Counted from the stretch's first letter, positions 27,781 to 38,086 are shown. The stretch is DNA of 64,000 bases from Woronichinia naegeliana WA131 (GCA_025370055.1 CP073041.1:3844001-3908000); one strand, 5' to 3'. Translations and numbers: made by a program. Notes: generated by a model not told the origin, from the letters alone.

Positions 27781-28035
27781 CTATTTATCTTCTAAATTTC
27801 TCATAATTCTTTTACTGTAAGGGTTTTGACTGTTATCCTCTTCTTTTTTTGTCTGACTAATTAAGTTTTTTTCTTTATTTGCATAATACCTACCGAAGAA
27901 CCACACATATTTTATTTTATCCTCAGAAATAACGACAGAATCCTTGTTGAGCAAGGGTTGTAGGATTTGAGATTTAAAATCATTTCCTAAAGTAACACAA
28001 GAGAGATATCTTAACTTATTTGAGCATAATCGCCA
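27781..28035 (-). pseudogene. 3' remnant of an unidentified gene
   Basis: An open frame without a start: WRLCSNKLRYLSCVTLGNDF, VVISEDKIKYVWFFGRYYAN, ending RIMRNLEDK and TAG at 27781-27783. Codon pattern and amino-acid balance look coding. Upstream of 28035 the frame is lost. No family recognised. The 28036-28297 stretch holds no gene I can support. Confidence 0.45.
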
Positions 28036-28297
28036 ACAACTGAACAGTCAATTTCTGTCTGAGCAGGGCGATCAGCTTTAGGCGATACTTTTGACATTAA
28101 CTCCATCCTAAAAGTGCAAAGAAAAGCAAAAAACAATCTTGCTTATGGCAGCAATGACAATACAAGTGTGCGTACAAAATGACGCCATTGTTGATCATTG
28201 ATTTTTGCGAATGACAAAATACTTTTCTATTTGCTTTTTTCAGAAAAAATCTTCTCTATTGCCAAAAGTTGTGCTAGACTTCATGTCTAAATAGAGC

Positions 28298-28437
28298 AAA
28301 TCAGCCTAATCCAATGATATTGGAGCGGAGGAACCAAATTCTGGGGCTTATTTCAGGGAAATCGTTAAGGTTTCCAGAAAAGGACATCTCTCAGTTCTAG
28401 CCCGTCAGCTAACTTCGTCGGCATTGAGGGAAGATTG
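28298..28437 (+). promoter_or_regulatory. c-di-AMP riboswitch (ydaO/yuaA leader)
   Basis: The conserved ydaO-yuaA signatures appear in order: GCGGAGGAACCAAATTCTGG with GGGG following (28325-28346), a variable hairpin (GGGAAATCG..GGTTTCC), and CCCGTCAGCTAACTTCGTCG then GCATTGAGGGAAG (28401-28433). The outer helix GCC (28304) with GGC (28420) is present. In this class cyclic di-AMP binding usually turns expression off. It lies 92 bp upstream of the permease start on the same strand. The exact 5' boundary and the expression platform are estimated. Confidence 0.92.
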
Positions 28438-28528
28438 TTTCTCGACAGATTTTTTCTGGCTAGACTCAGTATTCTTGATAGGTGCTGCTCGCTACTTTTG
28501 TACCTAATCTTGAAAAGGAAGTGTTTCG

Positions 28529-29368
28529 ATGAACCTTGCTATTTTTACCCTAGCTGCCCAAGCTGGTTGGAAAAAACTTAAACCTATCGTTTTACGAGAT
28601 GTTGTCCTATTCCCAGCCCTCGGCTTTTTAGGCTTAATTACCCTGTGGTGGATCATTGCGACTTTTCGCAGTGAATTAATGCCTACCCCCTTAGAAGCTT
28701 TTACGAGTAATTTGCACTATATCCTTAATCCTTTTTATCAAAAGGGGCCGGGAGATTTGGGCATTGGGTGGTTACTGTTAGCCAGCTTGAGACGGGTTTG
28801 TCTTGGTTTTTTATTGGGAGCCGCCGTTGCTATTCCCCTGGGTTTTTTAATTGGGCTATCAAGAACGGCAATGTTGATTATTAACCCGATTATTCAGATT
28901 TTGCGACCCGTTTCTCCCCTGGCCTGGTTGCCGATCGCCTTAGCGATGTTTGGCGTAGCGGAACCGTCAGCCATTTTTGTTATTTTTATCACTTCTCTCT
29001 GGTCAACGATTATTAATACAGCATTAGGGGTTGCCAGTGTTCCCCAGGATTATTTAGACGTGGCCGCAGTTTTAGAAATGCCCCAACACCGTCAGATCTT
29101 CAAAATTATTTTACCTGCCAGTTTACCCTACATTTTTACAGGATTAAGACTTAGTTTAGGAATTGCCTGGCTGGTCATTGTGGCGGTAGAAATGCTAACA
29201 GGAGGAGTCGGTATTGGCTTCTTTCTCTGGGATGAATGGAATCGTTTAAACCTCAGTTCTGTATTTTTAGCAGTTTTTGTAATTGGCATTACAGGCTTAG
29301 TTTTAGATTATTTGATTGGTCGTTTACAACTTTGGGTAACACATCGTCCTGCTAAATCGGGACTCTAA
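28529..29368 (+). CDS. ABC transporter permease, NrtB/SsuC/TauC type
   Basis: 279 residues with about six membrane segments (LGFLGLITLWWIIATF, VCLGFLLGAAVAIPLGFLIG, IFVIFITSLWSTIINTALG, VFLAVFVIGITGLVLDYLIG among them). The cytoplasmic coupling loop (DVAAVLEMPQHRQIFKIILPASLPYIFTG, in parts) is the EAA motif of the NitT/TauT importer family. It should form the membrane channel of a nitrate-, sulfonate- or bicarbonate-like uptake system. AAGGAAG sits 9 bp before ATG. No substrate-binding protein or ATPase gene adjoins: IS sequence begins about 110 bp downstream. The upstream c-di-AMP riboswitch suggests osmotic or potassium-linked control. Substrate unknown. Confidence 0.9.
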   Translation: MNLAIFTLAAQAGWKKLKPIVLRDVVLFPALGFLGLITLWWIIATFRSELMPTPLEAFTSNLHYILNPFYQKGPGDLGIGWLLLASLRRVCLGFLLGAAVAIPLGFLIGLSRTAMLIINPIIQILRPVSPLAWLPIALAMFGVAEPSAIFVIFITSLWSTIINTALGVASVPQDYLDVAAVLEMPQHRQIFKIILPASLPYIFTGLRLSLGIAWLVIVAVEMLTGGVGIGFFLWDEWNRLNLSSVFLAVFVIGITGLVLDYLIGRLQLWVTHRPAKSGL

Positions 29369-29712
29369 ATTTTCAGTATCAAATATTTCCTGTTGCTCTT
29401 TGATTGCTTTGCGAGCTTATTTTGGGTACGAAATTATTCTGGTTAGGTACGAAATATTCCCACCTGTAGATAATTAGGGCTTACTGAAAACGGCTAGGGG
29501 TGTGACCTTTAGTTGATGAAGGAAAAGAAAAGTGTTAACATGAGATGAAAAGTGACAAAGAGGAAACAATGATGACAGCAAAACTAATTAATGTAGAGGG
29601 TTCAAAGATAAAAATAGAACTAAGTCGTTCAATGTTGGATACAGAAATAAATATTCAAAAAGGCTTAAACGAAGTAGGTTGCATCGCCAGCAAAGAAGCC
29701 TTGAAATATTTA

Positions 29713-31400
29713 GGGCTTGCTGAAAAAGTCAAAAAACGAAAGAAATGTGGGTTAGGGAAGTATGGACTGAAAAAGCATAGATAACTTATCCTTATGGAAA
29801 CAAATCAAAATACAGATTTTGTTTAATCTATTGTTCCTTTCTGTCTAAAAAGGTCAACACAAATCACTCCTCACAAAAGAGAGGAAAATTAACACCATTT
29901 TTCACAAGAAAAACGACTCTACAACTTTTTACTTTTTGTCTTCTGAAGTAGAGTAGAAAGATTCATTACCAAAAAGTTCATCGCAATTACCGTTTCCGAG
30001 GTCTCAGGTAGTTTGGCCATCACTCGACCAAGACTAAATTTCCTCTTTCCCTGTCCGAATTTACCCTCAATGGCATTACGCACTCTTTCATCTGAGCGTG
30101 CCTCTTTCTTTTTTTCTTTGCTCACCTCTTTCGGCGGTCTTCCCAATCGGGGACCACTCATTCTTATATCCCTTTCTTTACAATAAGCTCGATTCGCTTT
30201 TGTTCGATAGATTTTATCCACATGAACCGATTCCGGATAACATCCTGTTTCCCTTTTATATTCTTCTATTCGCGCTTGTAAATCTCCCGATTCGTTGTAA
30301 TTATCCCAACTTAATTTGTCTAAGAAGACAAAGCCATTCACATTACTTGCCGATATTTTAGCTCCAAACTCTACTGCTTTTCCCGCTTTTCCACGCACTA
30401 TTGGACGCACGTGAGGTTGGCTTACACTCACAATTCTGTTTTCTACTTTATTTGTCTTTTTTTCATACATTTCTAACTGTTGCTCATACACTTTTCCTAT
30501 CGTTACAAGCTCTTCTTGCTCTTTTTTCGTTAGTTTTTCTAACTTTGCTCCCTCTTCTATCATTTTTTCTATATCAGACAAGTTTCTTTTTATATATCCT
30601 AGTTGTTTTTTTGTTCCTTTTCTTCTTTCTTTTTTTGACACACGACGTTTTTTTGCTATGGCTAAGTACTCTTTTCTTGCCACTTCCCTATAAGTCCTCG
30701 GCTTTTCTTTCCTTTTCTCTTTTATTTCTTCATACAGCTTATCTATTATTTTTTCTGTTTTTTCTCTGGCATCATTCAATATTCCTATATCCGTTGGATA
30801 TTTTATATCTGCTGGTGTACAAGTCGCATCTAACAATAACTTTCCTTCATTTTCTTTTTTTTCTGACGCTACACCCGTCGCTTTTTTTTCTATTTCTTTA
30901 TTAATTTTATTTATTAATTCCATTCCTATTTTTTTACGAAAATGAACCATCATTGACGCATTAAATGCTTCTTTGCTACTATAGCTTTCCATTCCTATAA
31001 AGTACTGTAAATAAGGGTTTTCTTTTATTTGTTCTACTGTTTCTCTGTCACTTTTTCCTGAAATTTCTTTGATAATTAATGCTCCTAATGCCATTCTAAA
31101 TGATTTGGCTGGGGCTCCTTTTTTTTCTGTGAAGTTTTTTGCATATTCTTCCTCATATTCTTCCCAAAGAATCATTTTTGACATTTCTATCCAACGATTT
31201 TCTTCGTCTAACTGCCCGCCGAACAGATTTTTCAAGTTTTCTGGTGTTTCAATTGAGTACTGTTGCTTTCGGTACATCTGCTTTCTCTCTTCTTAATGCA
31301 ATGGTTTTGAGGCATTCTACCCTATTTTCGTGCATTCTAGCGGTTCTTAATTCGCCTACTATTTTTCTCCGTAAAGGTTTCAGCTTTTTTCAGCAAGCCC
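29713..31400 (-). mobile_element. IS-A copy 2 (1,688 bp, intact)
   Basis: 6-bp TATTTA repeats at 29707-29712 and 31401-31406. Both ends are complete. Confidence 0.95.
29919..31277 (-). CDS. IS-A transposase, intact (452 aa)
   Basis: Full-length copy of the DUF772/DDE protein; see the entry at 56873 for motifs. Protein sequence identical by eye to that copy, so the two moved recently. Confidence 0.93.
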   Translation of the reverse strand: MYRKQQYSIETPENLKNLFGGQLDEENRWIEMSKMILWEEYEEEYAKNFTEKKGAPAKSFRMALGALIIKEISGKSDRETVEQIKENPYLQYFIGMESYSSKEAFNASMMVHFRKKIGMELINKINKEIEKKATGVASEKKENEGKLLLDATCTPADIKYPTDIGILNDAREKTEKIIDKLYEEIKEKRKEKPRTYREVARKEYLAIAKKRRVSKKERRKGTKKQLGYIKRNLSDIEKMIEEGAKLEKLTKKEQEELVTIGKVYEQQLEMYEKKTNKVENRIVSVSQPHVRPIVRGKAGKAVEFGAKISASNVNGFVFLDKLSWDNYNESGDLQARIEEYKRETGCYPESVHVDKIYRTKANRAYCKERDIRMSGPRLGRPPKEVSKEKKKEARSDERVRNAIEGKFGQGKRKFSLGRVMAKLPETSETVIAMNFLVMNLSTLLQKTKSKKL

Positions 31401-32685
31401 TATTTAGATACAGATGGTTCACCCTTAAAAATCGGTGAAGAAATCTGGAAGAGTAAGGGAGAGCAACCGAAAGAATATCAAACACCTTATGGTGAGGTTA
31501 TAGTGAATCGTCATGTATATCAGCGTTCACCTTTGAGGAAAAACGTATTGCCCCTTAGAAAGAGAAGCAAGGATAATCATAACATCAACGCCATTATTGG
31601 CAAAACAGGTATCCTCAAAAATGTCAGGGATGGCAGGCAAAGAGGTGAAAAATGATTTATTAGAAAATCATGGTAGAAAAGTAGCGCTATCCTATATCCA
31701 AAGATTGAGTGAAGCAGTAGGAAGTGTGGTACAGGCAAAAGAAGAAGCGTGGAGTTATGCCCCGCCCAAGGAGGATAGCCAAATTGCAACAGTGGGAATA
31801 GGATTAGATGGAACCTGTATGCTGATGTGTGAGGATGGCTACCGTGAAGCAATGGTGGGAACCGTTTCCCTATACGATAGTGAAGGCGAACGTCAACCTA
31901 CAATCTATCTAGGTGCGGCACCAGAGTATGGAAAAAAGAGTTTTCTAGAAAGATTAGAAAGAGAAATTGAGCGAGCGAAAAACCGTTATCCAGAGGCAAC
32001 ATTGGTCGGGATAGCAGACGGGGCAGAATCAAATTGGAAGTTTTTAGAAAAGCAAACGGAAGAACAGATATTAGATTTCTATCATGCCTCTGGTTACTTA
32101 GGTGCCTTGGCAGAAGCGTTGCATCCGAATACCGTGTCAAAACAAAAAGAATGGTTGACTGAAAATTGTCGAGAACTCAAGCATGAAAAAGGAAAAGCAG
32201 GAGAACTGCTAAATCTGATGAAAGAAGTCAAAGAAGAAAAAAGTCATTCTAAGAATCTTACCGAGAAACTACAAGCAGCGATTACTTATTACGAGAATCA
32301 TCAGCATCAAATGGATTATGCTGAATACATAGAGAAAAAGTATCCGATTGGTTCAGGTGTTACGGAAGCAGCTTGTAAGACGTTGGTCAAACAACGATTA
32401 TGTTGTTCAGGGATGCGATGGAAGGAAAAAGGAGCAGGAATTATTTTGAGCCTACGAGCTTTGGTATTGACCAAGGAACGATGGAGTCAATTTTGGGCAA
32501 AACTTGATCAATATGGGTTCCCTGTAGAACCCTGATTACAACAGCTTTTATCAACTAAAGGTCGCACCCACTGAAAAAGGCTAAAACCCTTATAGAGAAA
32601 AGAGTATAGCCATAATAACAATGTCAAAGGTGTAGGAAAATAAGCTAAAATGAGCCGAAAACCCTGCATCCCTCCCCTCAACAGT

Positions 32686-33222
32686 ATGTATCGCAAAGAA
32701 CAGTACACAGAAAAAACACTGGAAAACTTCAAAAACCTGTTTGAGGGGAAATTGGACGAAGAAAATCGTTGGATAAAAATGTCAAAAATGATTCACTGGG
32801 AGGAATTTGAAGGAGAATATGCTAAAAATTTCAAAGAAGAAAAAGGAGCACCAGCAAAATCATTTAGAATAGCATTAGGGGCATTAATCATTAAAGAAAT
32901 GTTAGGAATAAGTGATAGAGAAACAGTAGAGCAATAAAAAGAAAATCCGTATTTACAATACTTTATCGGAATAGAGAGCTACAGTAGCGAGGAGCCGTTT
33001 GAAGCATCAACGATGGTTAATTTTCGTAAAAGAATAGGGATGGAATTAACAAATAAAATCAATAAAGAAATGGTAAAGAAGGTTGAGGGAGTAGAAAAAA
33101 AAAAGAAGAAAATGAAGGTAAGTTATTGTTAGATGCGACTTGTACACCAGCCGATATAAAATATCCAACGGATATAGGAATATTGAATGAAGCCAGAGAA
33201 AAAACAGAAAAAATAATAGATA
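32686..33222 (+). pseudogene. DUF772-type transposase of the divergent element
   Basis: MYRKEQYTEKTLENFKNLFE parallels the IS-A protein but with many substitutions. A TAA at 32935-32937 interrupts it (IS-A has ATA at this place), and a frameshift follows near 33100 in an A-rich run. Truncated by IS-A copy 3 just before the position of the charged spacer. Confidence 0.82.
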
Positions 33223-34909
33223 GGGCTTGCTGAAAAAAGCTGAAACCTTTACGGAGAAAAATAGTAGGCGAATTAAGAACCGCTAGAATGCACGAAAATA
33301 GGGTAGAATGCCTCAAAACCATTGCATTAAGAAGAGAGAAAGCAGATGTACCGAAAGCAACAGTACTCAATTGAAACACCAGAAAACTTGAAAAATCTGT
33401 TCGGCGGGCAGTTAGACGAAGAAAATCGTTGGATAGAAATGTCAAAAATGATTCTTTGGGAAGAATATGAGGAAGAATATGCAAAAAACTTCACAGAAAA
33501 AAAAGGAGCCCCAGCCAAATCATTTAGAATGGCATTAGGAGCATTAATTATCAAAGAAATTTCAGGAAAAAGTGACAGAGAAACAGTAGAACAAATAAAA
33601 GAGAACCCTTATTTACAGTACTTTATAGGAATGGAAAGCTATAGTAGCAAAGAAGCATTTAATGCGTCAATGATGGTTCATTTTCGTAAAAAAATAGGAA
33701 TGGAATTAATAAATAAAATTAATAAAGAAATAGAAAAAAAGCGACGGGTGTAGCGTCAGAAAAAAAAGAAAATGAAGGAAAGTTATTGTTAGATGCGACT
33801 TGTACACCAGCAGATATAAAATATCCAACGGATATAGGAATATTGAATGATGCCAGAGAAAAAACAGAAAAAATAATAGATAAGCTGTATGAAGAAATAA
33901 AAGAGAAAAGGAAAGAAAAGCCGAGGACTTATAGGGAAGTGGCAAGAAAAGAGTACTTAGCCATAGCAAAAAAACGTCGTGTGTCAAAAAAAGAAAGAAG
34001 AAAAGGAACAAAAAAACAACTAGGATATATAAAAAGAAACTTGTCTGATATAGAAAAAATGATAGAAGAGGGAGCAAAGTTAGAAAAACTAACGAAAAAA
34101 GAGCAAGAAGAGCTTGTAACGATAGGAAAAGTGTATGAGCAACAGTTAGAAATGTATGAAAAAAAGACAAATAAAGTAGAAAACAGAATTGTGAGTGTAA
34201 GCCAACCTCACGTGCGTCCAATAGTGCGTGGAAAAGCGGGAAAAGCAGTAGAGTTTGGAGCTAAAATATCGGCAAGTAATGTGAATGGCTTTGTCTTCTT
34301 AGACAAATTAAGTTGGGATAATTACAACGAATCGGGAGATTTACAAGCGCGAATAGAAGAATATAAAAGGGAAACAGGATGTTATCCGGAATCGGTTCAT
34401 GTGGATAAAATCTATCGAACAAAAGCGAATCGAGCTTATTGTAAAGAAAGGGATATAAGAATGAGTGGTCCCCGATTGGGAAGACCGCCGAAAGAGGTGA
34501 GCAAAGAAAAAAAGAAAGAGGCACGCTCAGATGAAAGAGTGCGTAATGCCATTGAGGGTAAATTCGGACAGGGAAAGAGGAAATTTAGTCTTGGTCGAGT
34601 GATGGCCAAACTACCTGAGACCTCGGAAACGGTAATTGCGATGAACTTTTTGGTAATGAATCTTTCTACTCTACTTCAGAAGACAAAAAGTAAAAAGTTG
34701 TAGAGTCGTTTTTCTTGTGAAAAATGGTGTTAATTTTCCTCTCTTTTGTGAGGAGTGATTTGTGTTGACCTTTTTAGACAGAAAGGAACAATAGATTAAA
34801 CAAAATCTGTATTTTGATTTGTTTCCATAAGGATAAGTTATCTATGCTTTTTCAGTCCATACTTCCCTAACCCACATTTCTTTCGTTTTTTGACTTTTTC
34901 AGCAAGCCC
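33223..34909 (+). mobile_element. IS-A copy 3 (1,687 bp) with unmatched flanks
   Basis: Both ends are intact, but the left flank (AGATA, divergent IS-A) and right flank (TAAATAC, IS-E) are unrelated, so there is no target duplication. Probably the product of recombination between two IS-A copies. Confidence 0.9.
33346..34703 (+). pseudogene. IS-A transposase with 1-nt deletion
   Basis: An A8 run in intact copies is A7 here (about 33733), giving a stop after IEKKRRV. The remaining 305 codons (33786-34703) stay open in the other frame. The same deletion is present in copy 4. Confidence 0.9.
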
Positions 34910-35625
34910 TAAATACTGATACCAGATTGTTCCCCATAATACTGAGACTAATCTCACCGGATGCTTGCAAGGATTAGAACGGTAATTTCCCATAATGATA
35001 ATCTCATCTCTGTAATGACTACCTTGAGACAATACTTGTTTGGTTTTGTAAGATGTACCCGCTCTAAATCTGGTTAGAAAAAACTTTTTAGCTTCTGTTA
35101 ACAAATCAAACCACACAAAGCTAAAAAATCCCATATCTACGAGAATTAAACCATTTTCTGGTAATTTAGCTGCCAATTCTTCACACCATATTTTATCATT
35201 TTCTGTGTACCATAAAGTAACGGGTCTTTGGGTAAAGGCTTCCACTACCATCATTATTTTACCCCCCAATTTACTCTTTTCTTCTTTACTTATTTTCATA
35301 TTTTTCCTTATCTGCTCTAGCGTTTAGCCATCTGCTATCCACACTGCACTAAACTTTTCTCTTATTTTTTCCCATTTTTCTCCTACTTGGAGCTTCGAGC
35401 TTCTTCCCTTTTTCGGCTGCTTTTTCTAACACTTCTTTTAGTAATATTGCAAATATTTCGGCTGGCACATTCATCATTCTTTTTGATACTGCCTGTTTGC
35501 TTACTTTTAATGATGCTACCCATAGCAATCCCTCTTCCTCTAACAGTCTTACCGCTTCACTTATACCCGCTATTTGACGATACACTATACTTAACACTAA
35601 TGCCACCATTACTGGTAAATTTAAT
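34910..35625 (-). pseudogene. IS-E copy 2, internal fragment of the IS4-like transposase
   Basis: Corresponds to 17055-17776 of copy 1. It shares the TAA after VWIADG. In addition it has a 7-bp duplication (GAGCTTC) that shifts the N-terminal frame, and it lacks a 12-bp repeat (one SNDK unit). Bounded by IS-A copy 3 and IS-K. Confidence 0.85.
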
Positions 35626-36723
35626 CTAAGTACAGGACAAAAAATGTAGGGAGTCGAGAAAAAGAGAAAAATTGGGTAGAGAAGGATTAAGAACAAGATG
35701 ACGAAGATGGTCAAAACCAAGACGAAAAAGACTCTGCGCTAGGCGACCATGTTTCTTGAGGGGAATGGGATGAAGATGATGAATTGCTAGACCAGTTTTG
35801 AGAGACCAAGCCAAAGCTAAAGTCAGTAAAGCCAAAAGCTTACGAAGACGCTTGGGGTCAGTAAAGTGAGTAGATTCCAAGCAAAAGCCACGAGTCTTAA
35901 AGATGCCAAAAAGGGTTTCAATGCCCCAACGCAGGGCATAATCGTGAATAAGACCTTGGGAATCGGGATGTCCAATGACGATGAGTAGAGAATTATCAGG
36001 CAAGCGAAGAGCCTCTACAGAAACAGGATATCCCCAAACCCGACAACTCCCTTGAAGACGTTGAGATTCACCAATAGCAAGATGGGCAAAAATGACTTTG
36101 GCGGCCAAAAGCTTGCCATTGTGCTCAATCTTGTCCGTAGCCCGAATTCTCAGACAGAAAGCCAGTAGCGGTTCGAGCAGAAGATAGCGAAGCCAAGCCT
36201 GACCAATAAACTCACGGTCGCCACATAAACAACGAATCAGGGCGGTGGGAAAAATCTTGAGCATCTCCTCGATAAAACGCATTCGTTCATCACTGTTAGA
36301 ATTGCCCTTTTTCTTGCTAAGCATCCACCACAAGATGGGAATGGCTACTCCTTCATGGACAATGCCGACAGTGAGGATATTATAACCATGACTGCCAAAC
36401 TCCCAGGTTGTGCGGTCAATACTTAATACCCAAGGTTGAGGGATATCCAGCCAACTGACTACAATACGGGCAATGTGATGGTAATCCAGCTCAAATCCTG
36501 AGAAAAAGCGTTGTAAGCGTTTGTAATGAGAATCCACCAATGCCCGACCTTCAAAACCCAGGGCCAATTCTTTAAGGTTAACCGTTTTCACTTTGAGGAG
36601 GGCGAGTAAGAACAAGGCTAGGAAGGAGAGTCTGGCACCATGCCATCCCAAATGGGGTTTTAGGGCTTGTTTCAATGCGTTATATTGGTTCATGGGTTTT
36701 CTTACATTACGTTCATCTTCCAT
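35626..36723 (-). CDS. IS4-like DDE transposase (IS-K)
   Basis: 365 residues from the ATG at 36723; an upstream start would lie outside the element. Motifs: VLSIDRTTWEFG (first Asp), CLCGDREFIGQAWL (second Asp) and YALRWGIETLFGIFKTRGF with the catalytic Glu in the Y-x-x-R-W-x-I-E pattern of IS4/IS231 proteins. The stop codon overlaps the terminal inverted repeat. Appears intact. Confidence 0.87.
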   Translation of the reverse strand: MEDERNVRKPMNQYNALKQALKPHLGWHGARLSFLALFLLALLKVKTVNLKELALGFEGRALVDSHYKRLQRFFSGFELDYHHIARIVVSWLDIPQPWVLSIDRTTWEFGSHGYNILTVGIVHEGVAIPILWWMLSKKKGNSNSDERMRFIEEMLKIFPTALIRCLCGDREFIGQAWLRYLLLEPLLAFCLRIRATDKIEHNGKLLAAKVIFAHLAIGESQRLQGSCRVWGYPVSVEALRLPDNSLLIVIGHPDSQGLIHDYALRWGIETLFGIFKTRGFCLESTHFTDPKRLRKLLALLTLALAWSLKTGLAIHHLHPIPLKKHGRLAQSLFRLGFDHLRHLVLNPSLPNFSLFLDSLHFLSCT

Positions 36724-36770
36724 GAAACCCCTTTCTCTTATACTTTTCAAGCCTTTTGTCCTGTACTTAG
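35626..36770 (-). mobile_element. IS-K (IS4-like, 1,145 bp)
   Basis: Ends CTAAGTACAGGACAAAA on both sides (inverted). Left flank TTTAAT and right flank GCTGTAG do not match, so sequence was lost after insertion. Confidence 0.85.
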
Positions 36771-36895
36771 GCTGTAGCTTAATCAAGAGCGATCGCTGTT
36801 TTAAGGAAGTTTAAAGTGGCGATCGCATTCAAAGACTTTAGATTAAACTGGGTTAACCTTTAGCAAAATTATGAATTACTGAGGTAAGTAAAACA

Positions 36896-37261
36896 ATGCT
36901 CCAATTACATCCAGAACCCTTAACCAAGAACGGACAAGGTTTTGTGGTTTTGCCCTATGCCGAATTTCAACAAATCCAAAAATTGTTAGAAGACTTAGAG
37001 GATTTGGAAGACTTAAGACAAGCCAAAGCAGAACAAAAAGATGACTCAACCTATTCATTAGAAGTTGTAAAAAACATTTTATTTCAATCTGAACATAATT
37101 GGGAAAATGCCCTTGAACAATTAAAAACAGAAATTCCAGAAAACCAAGCCGAAAAAATCAAAAAATTATTTGACTCTTGGGATCAGTTCAATGATGAAGC
37201 AAGATCAACAAGAAACCTTAGAAATTATTCAAAATTTAGAAAGAGTAGCCATTTAAAATAA
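36896..37261 (+). CDS. Putative antitoxin of the PIN toxin gene
   Basis: 122 codons. The N-terminus (GFVVLPYAEFQQIQKLLEDL) is like Phd/YefM-type small regulators found before PIN toxins in cyanobacteria, followed by a Glu-rich linker. Its stop overlaps the ATG of the PIN gene (TAATG), which indicates coupling. The last 20 codons (DEARSTRNLRNYSK) look out of register: the alternative frame reads KQDQQETLEIIQNLERVAI, so a 1-nt change near 37195 may have altered the toxin-binding tail. Confidence 0.65.
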   Translation: MLQLHPEPLTKNGQGFVVLPYAEFQQIQKLLEDLEDLEDLRQAKAEQKDDSTYSLEVVKNILFQSEHNWENALEQLKTEIPENQAEKIKKLFDSWDQFNDEARSTRNLRNYSKFRKSSHLK

Positions 37262-37710
37262 TGGAAAAAATCATTATTCTCGACTCATCACCAGTGTGAT
37301 TAATTACCAATCCCAAATCTAATTCTTTAGCAAAGGATTGTCAACAATGGTTTTACACACTACTTCAAGGAAGGTACAAAGTGATATTACCTAAAATCGT
37401 AGATTATGAAATTAGACGAGAATTATTGAGAGCAAATAAACTGTCAGATTTAAGGAGATTAGAGCAGCTTAAATCAGAAATTCTCTATCTACCGATCACC
37501 ACAGAAATTATGTTAAAAGCCGCCGAACTATGGGCTAAAGCCAGACAACAGGGAAAACCAACTGCCGATAATCAGGCTTTAGATGGAGATGTGATTTTAG
37601 CGTCTCAAGCTCTTACTTTAAAAAATCTCGGTTATGAAGTGATCATTGCCACCAGTAACAAAAAACACCTATCCCTCTTTACTGAAGTAGAAGATTGGCA
37701 AACAATTTAA
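37261..37710 (+). pseudogene. PIN-domain (VapC-like) toxin with premature stop
   Basis: Frame from ATG 37261: MEKIIILDSSPV, then TGA at 37297-37299, then LITNPKSNSLAKDCQQWF and on. It carries the PIN acidic residues: D8 (ILDSS), E in IVDYEIRREL, D in ALDGDVILASQA. Family members are Mg-dependent RNases. The TGA probably replaces GGA. A restart at GTG 37381 would lack D8 and be inactive. Broken toxin with its antitoxin retained. Confidence 0.82.
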
Positions 37711-37852
37711 AGGCGATCGTTTTTTATTAAGTTTGAGAAGTACGATCGCGTTTTGTTGAGTTTGAGAAGGGCGATCGCTTTCGCTAAAGTTGTTGAAAGG
37801 CAAGAGTCACCCAGAAGATACCAAACCCAAATATGGGTATCTAATAAAAGTC

Positions 37853-38086
37853 TCATTCTAAAGCGTCCCAAGTGATTAAATTGGCCGTTGGTTCAACAAT
37901 ATCTCCCACAATTTTACCCGTGTTTTTCATGGCTCCAAAGGTGGCTCGTTTACTTTTTTTGATGGGAGAAATAGTCGCGTATGGGATACCATTTTGGGTG
38001 ATGGTCAAAATTTCGCCAGTGGTTTGAGCTTGGTTGAGGAAACTTTGCAGATTTTCGGGAAGTTCGGATAGATTTATTTGTGCCAC
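37853..38086 (-). CDS. Phd/YefM-family antitoxin, orphan
   Basis: 77 residues: INLSELPENLQSFLNQAQTT, GEILTITQNGIPYATISPIK is the Phd_YefM N-terminal DNA-binding fold, followed by a flexible tail (NLITWDALE) that would wrap a toxin. No toxin frame follows on this strand: 37711-37852 is non-coding with three GATCG-rich HIP1-like sites. It may act in trans or be a remnant. Confidence 0.8.
   Translation of the reverse strand: MAQINLSELPENLQSFLNQAQTTGEILTITQNGIPYATISPIKKSKRATFGAMKNTGKIVGDIVEPTANLITWDALE

Larger units (their letters stand above)
29545..32535 (+). pseudogene. IS-B transposase interrupted by IS-A copy 2
   Basis: First frame 29545-29712, then IS-A with TATTTA repeats, and continuation from 31407. 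The second frame ORF (31597-32535) is complete. Four N-terminal codons are deleted. Confidence 0.85.
29498..32569 (+). mobile_element. IS-B copy 4, split by IS-A copy 2
   Basis: The right flank ACTGAAAA (32570-32577) matches ACTGAAAA at 29483-29490, but 7 bp (CGGCTAG) separate the latter from the IS-B left end. Internal deletion of 12 bp between direct repeats in the first frame (KIELSRSML in place of KIELTLELSRSML). Confidence 0.88.
29477..33222 (+). mobile_element. IS-A-related element (divergent), split by IS-B and truncated
   Basis: The left end GGGCTTACTGAAAA (29477-29490) is followed by 7 extra bases and IS-B copy 4. It resumes at 32570 and runs to 33222, where IS-A copy 3 starts. It is clearly related to, but different from, IS-A in both DNA and protein. 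Right end lost. Confidence 0.78.
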
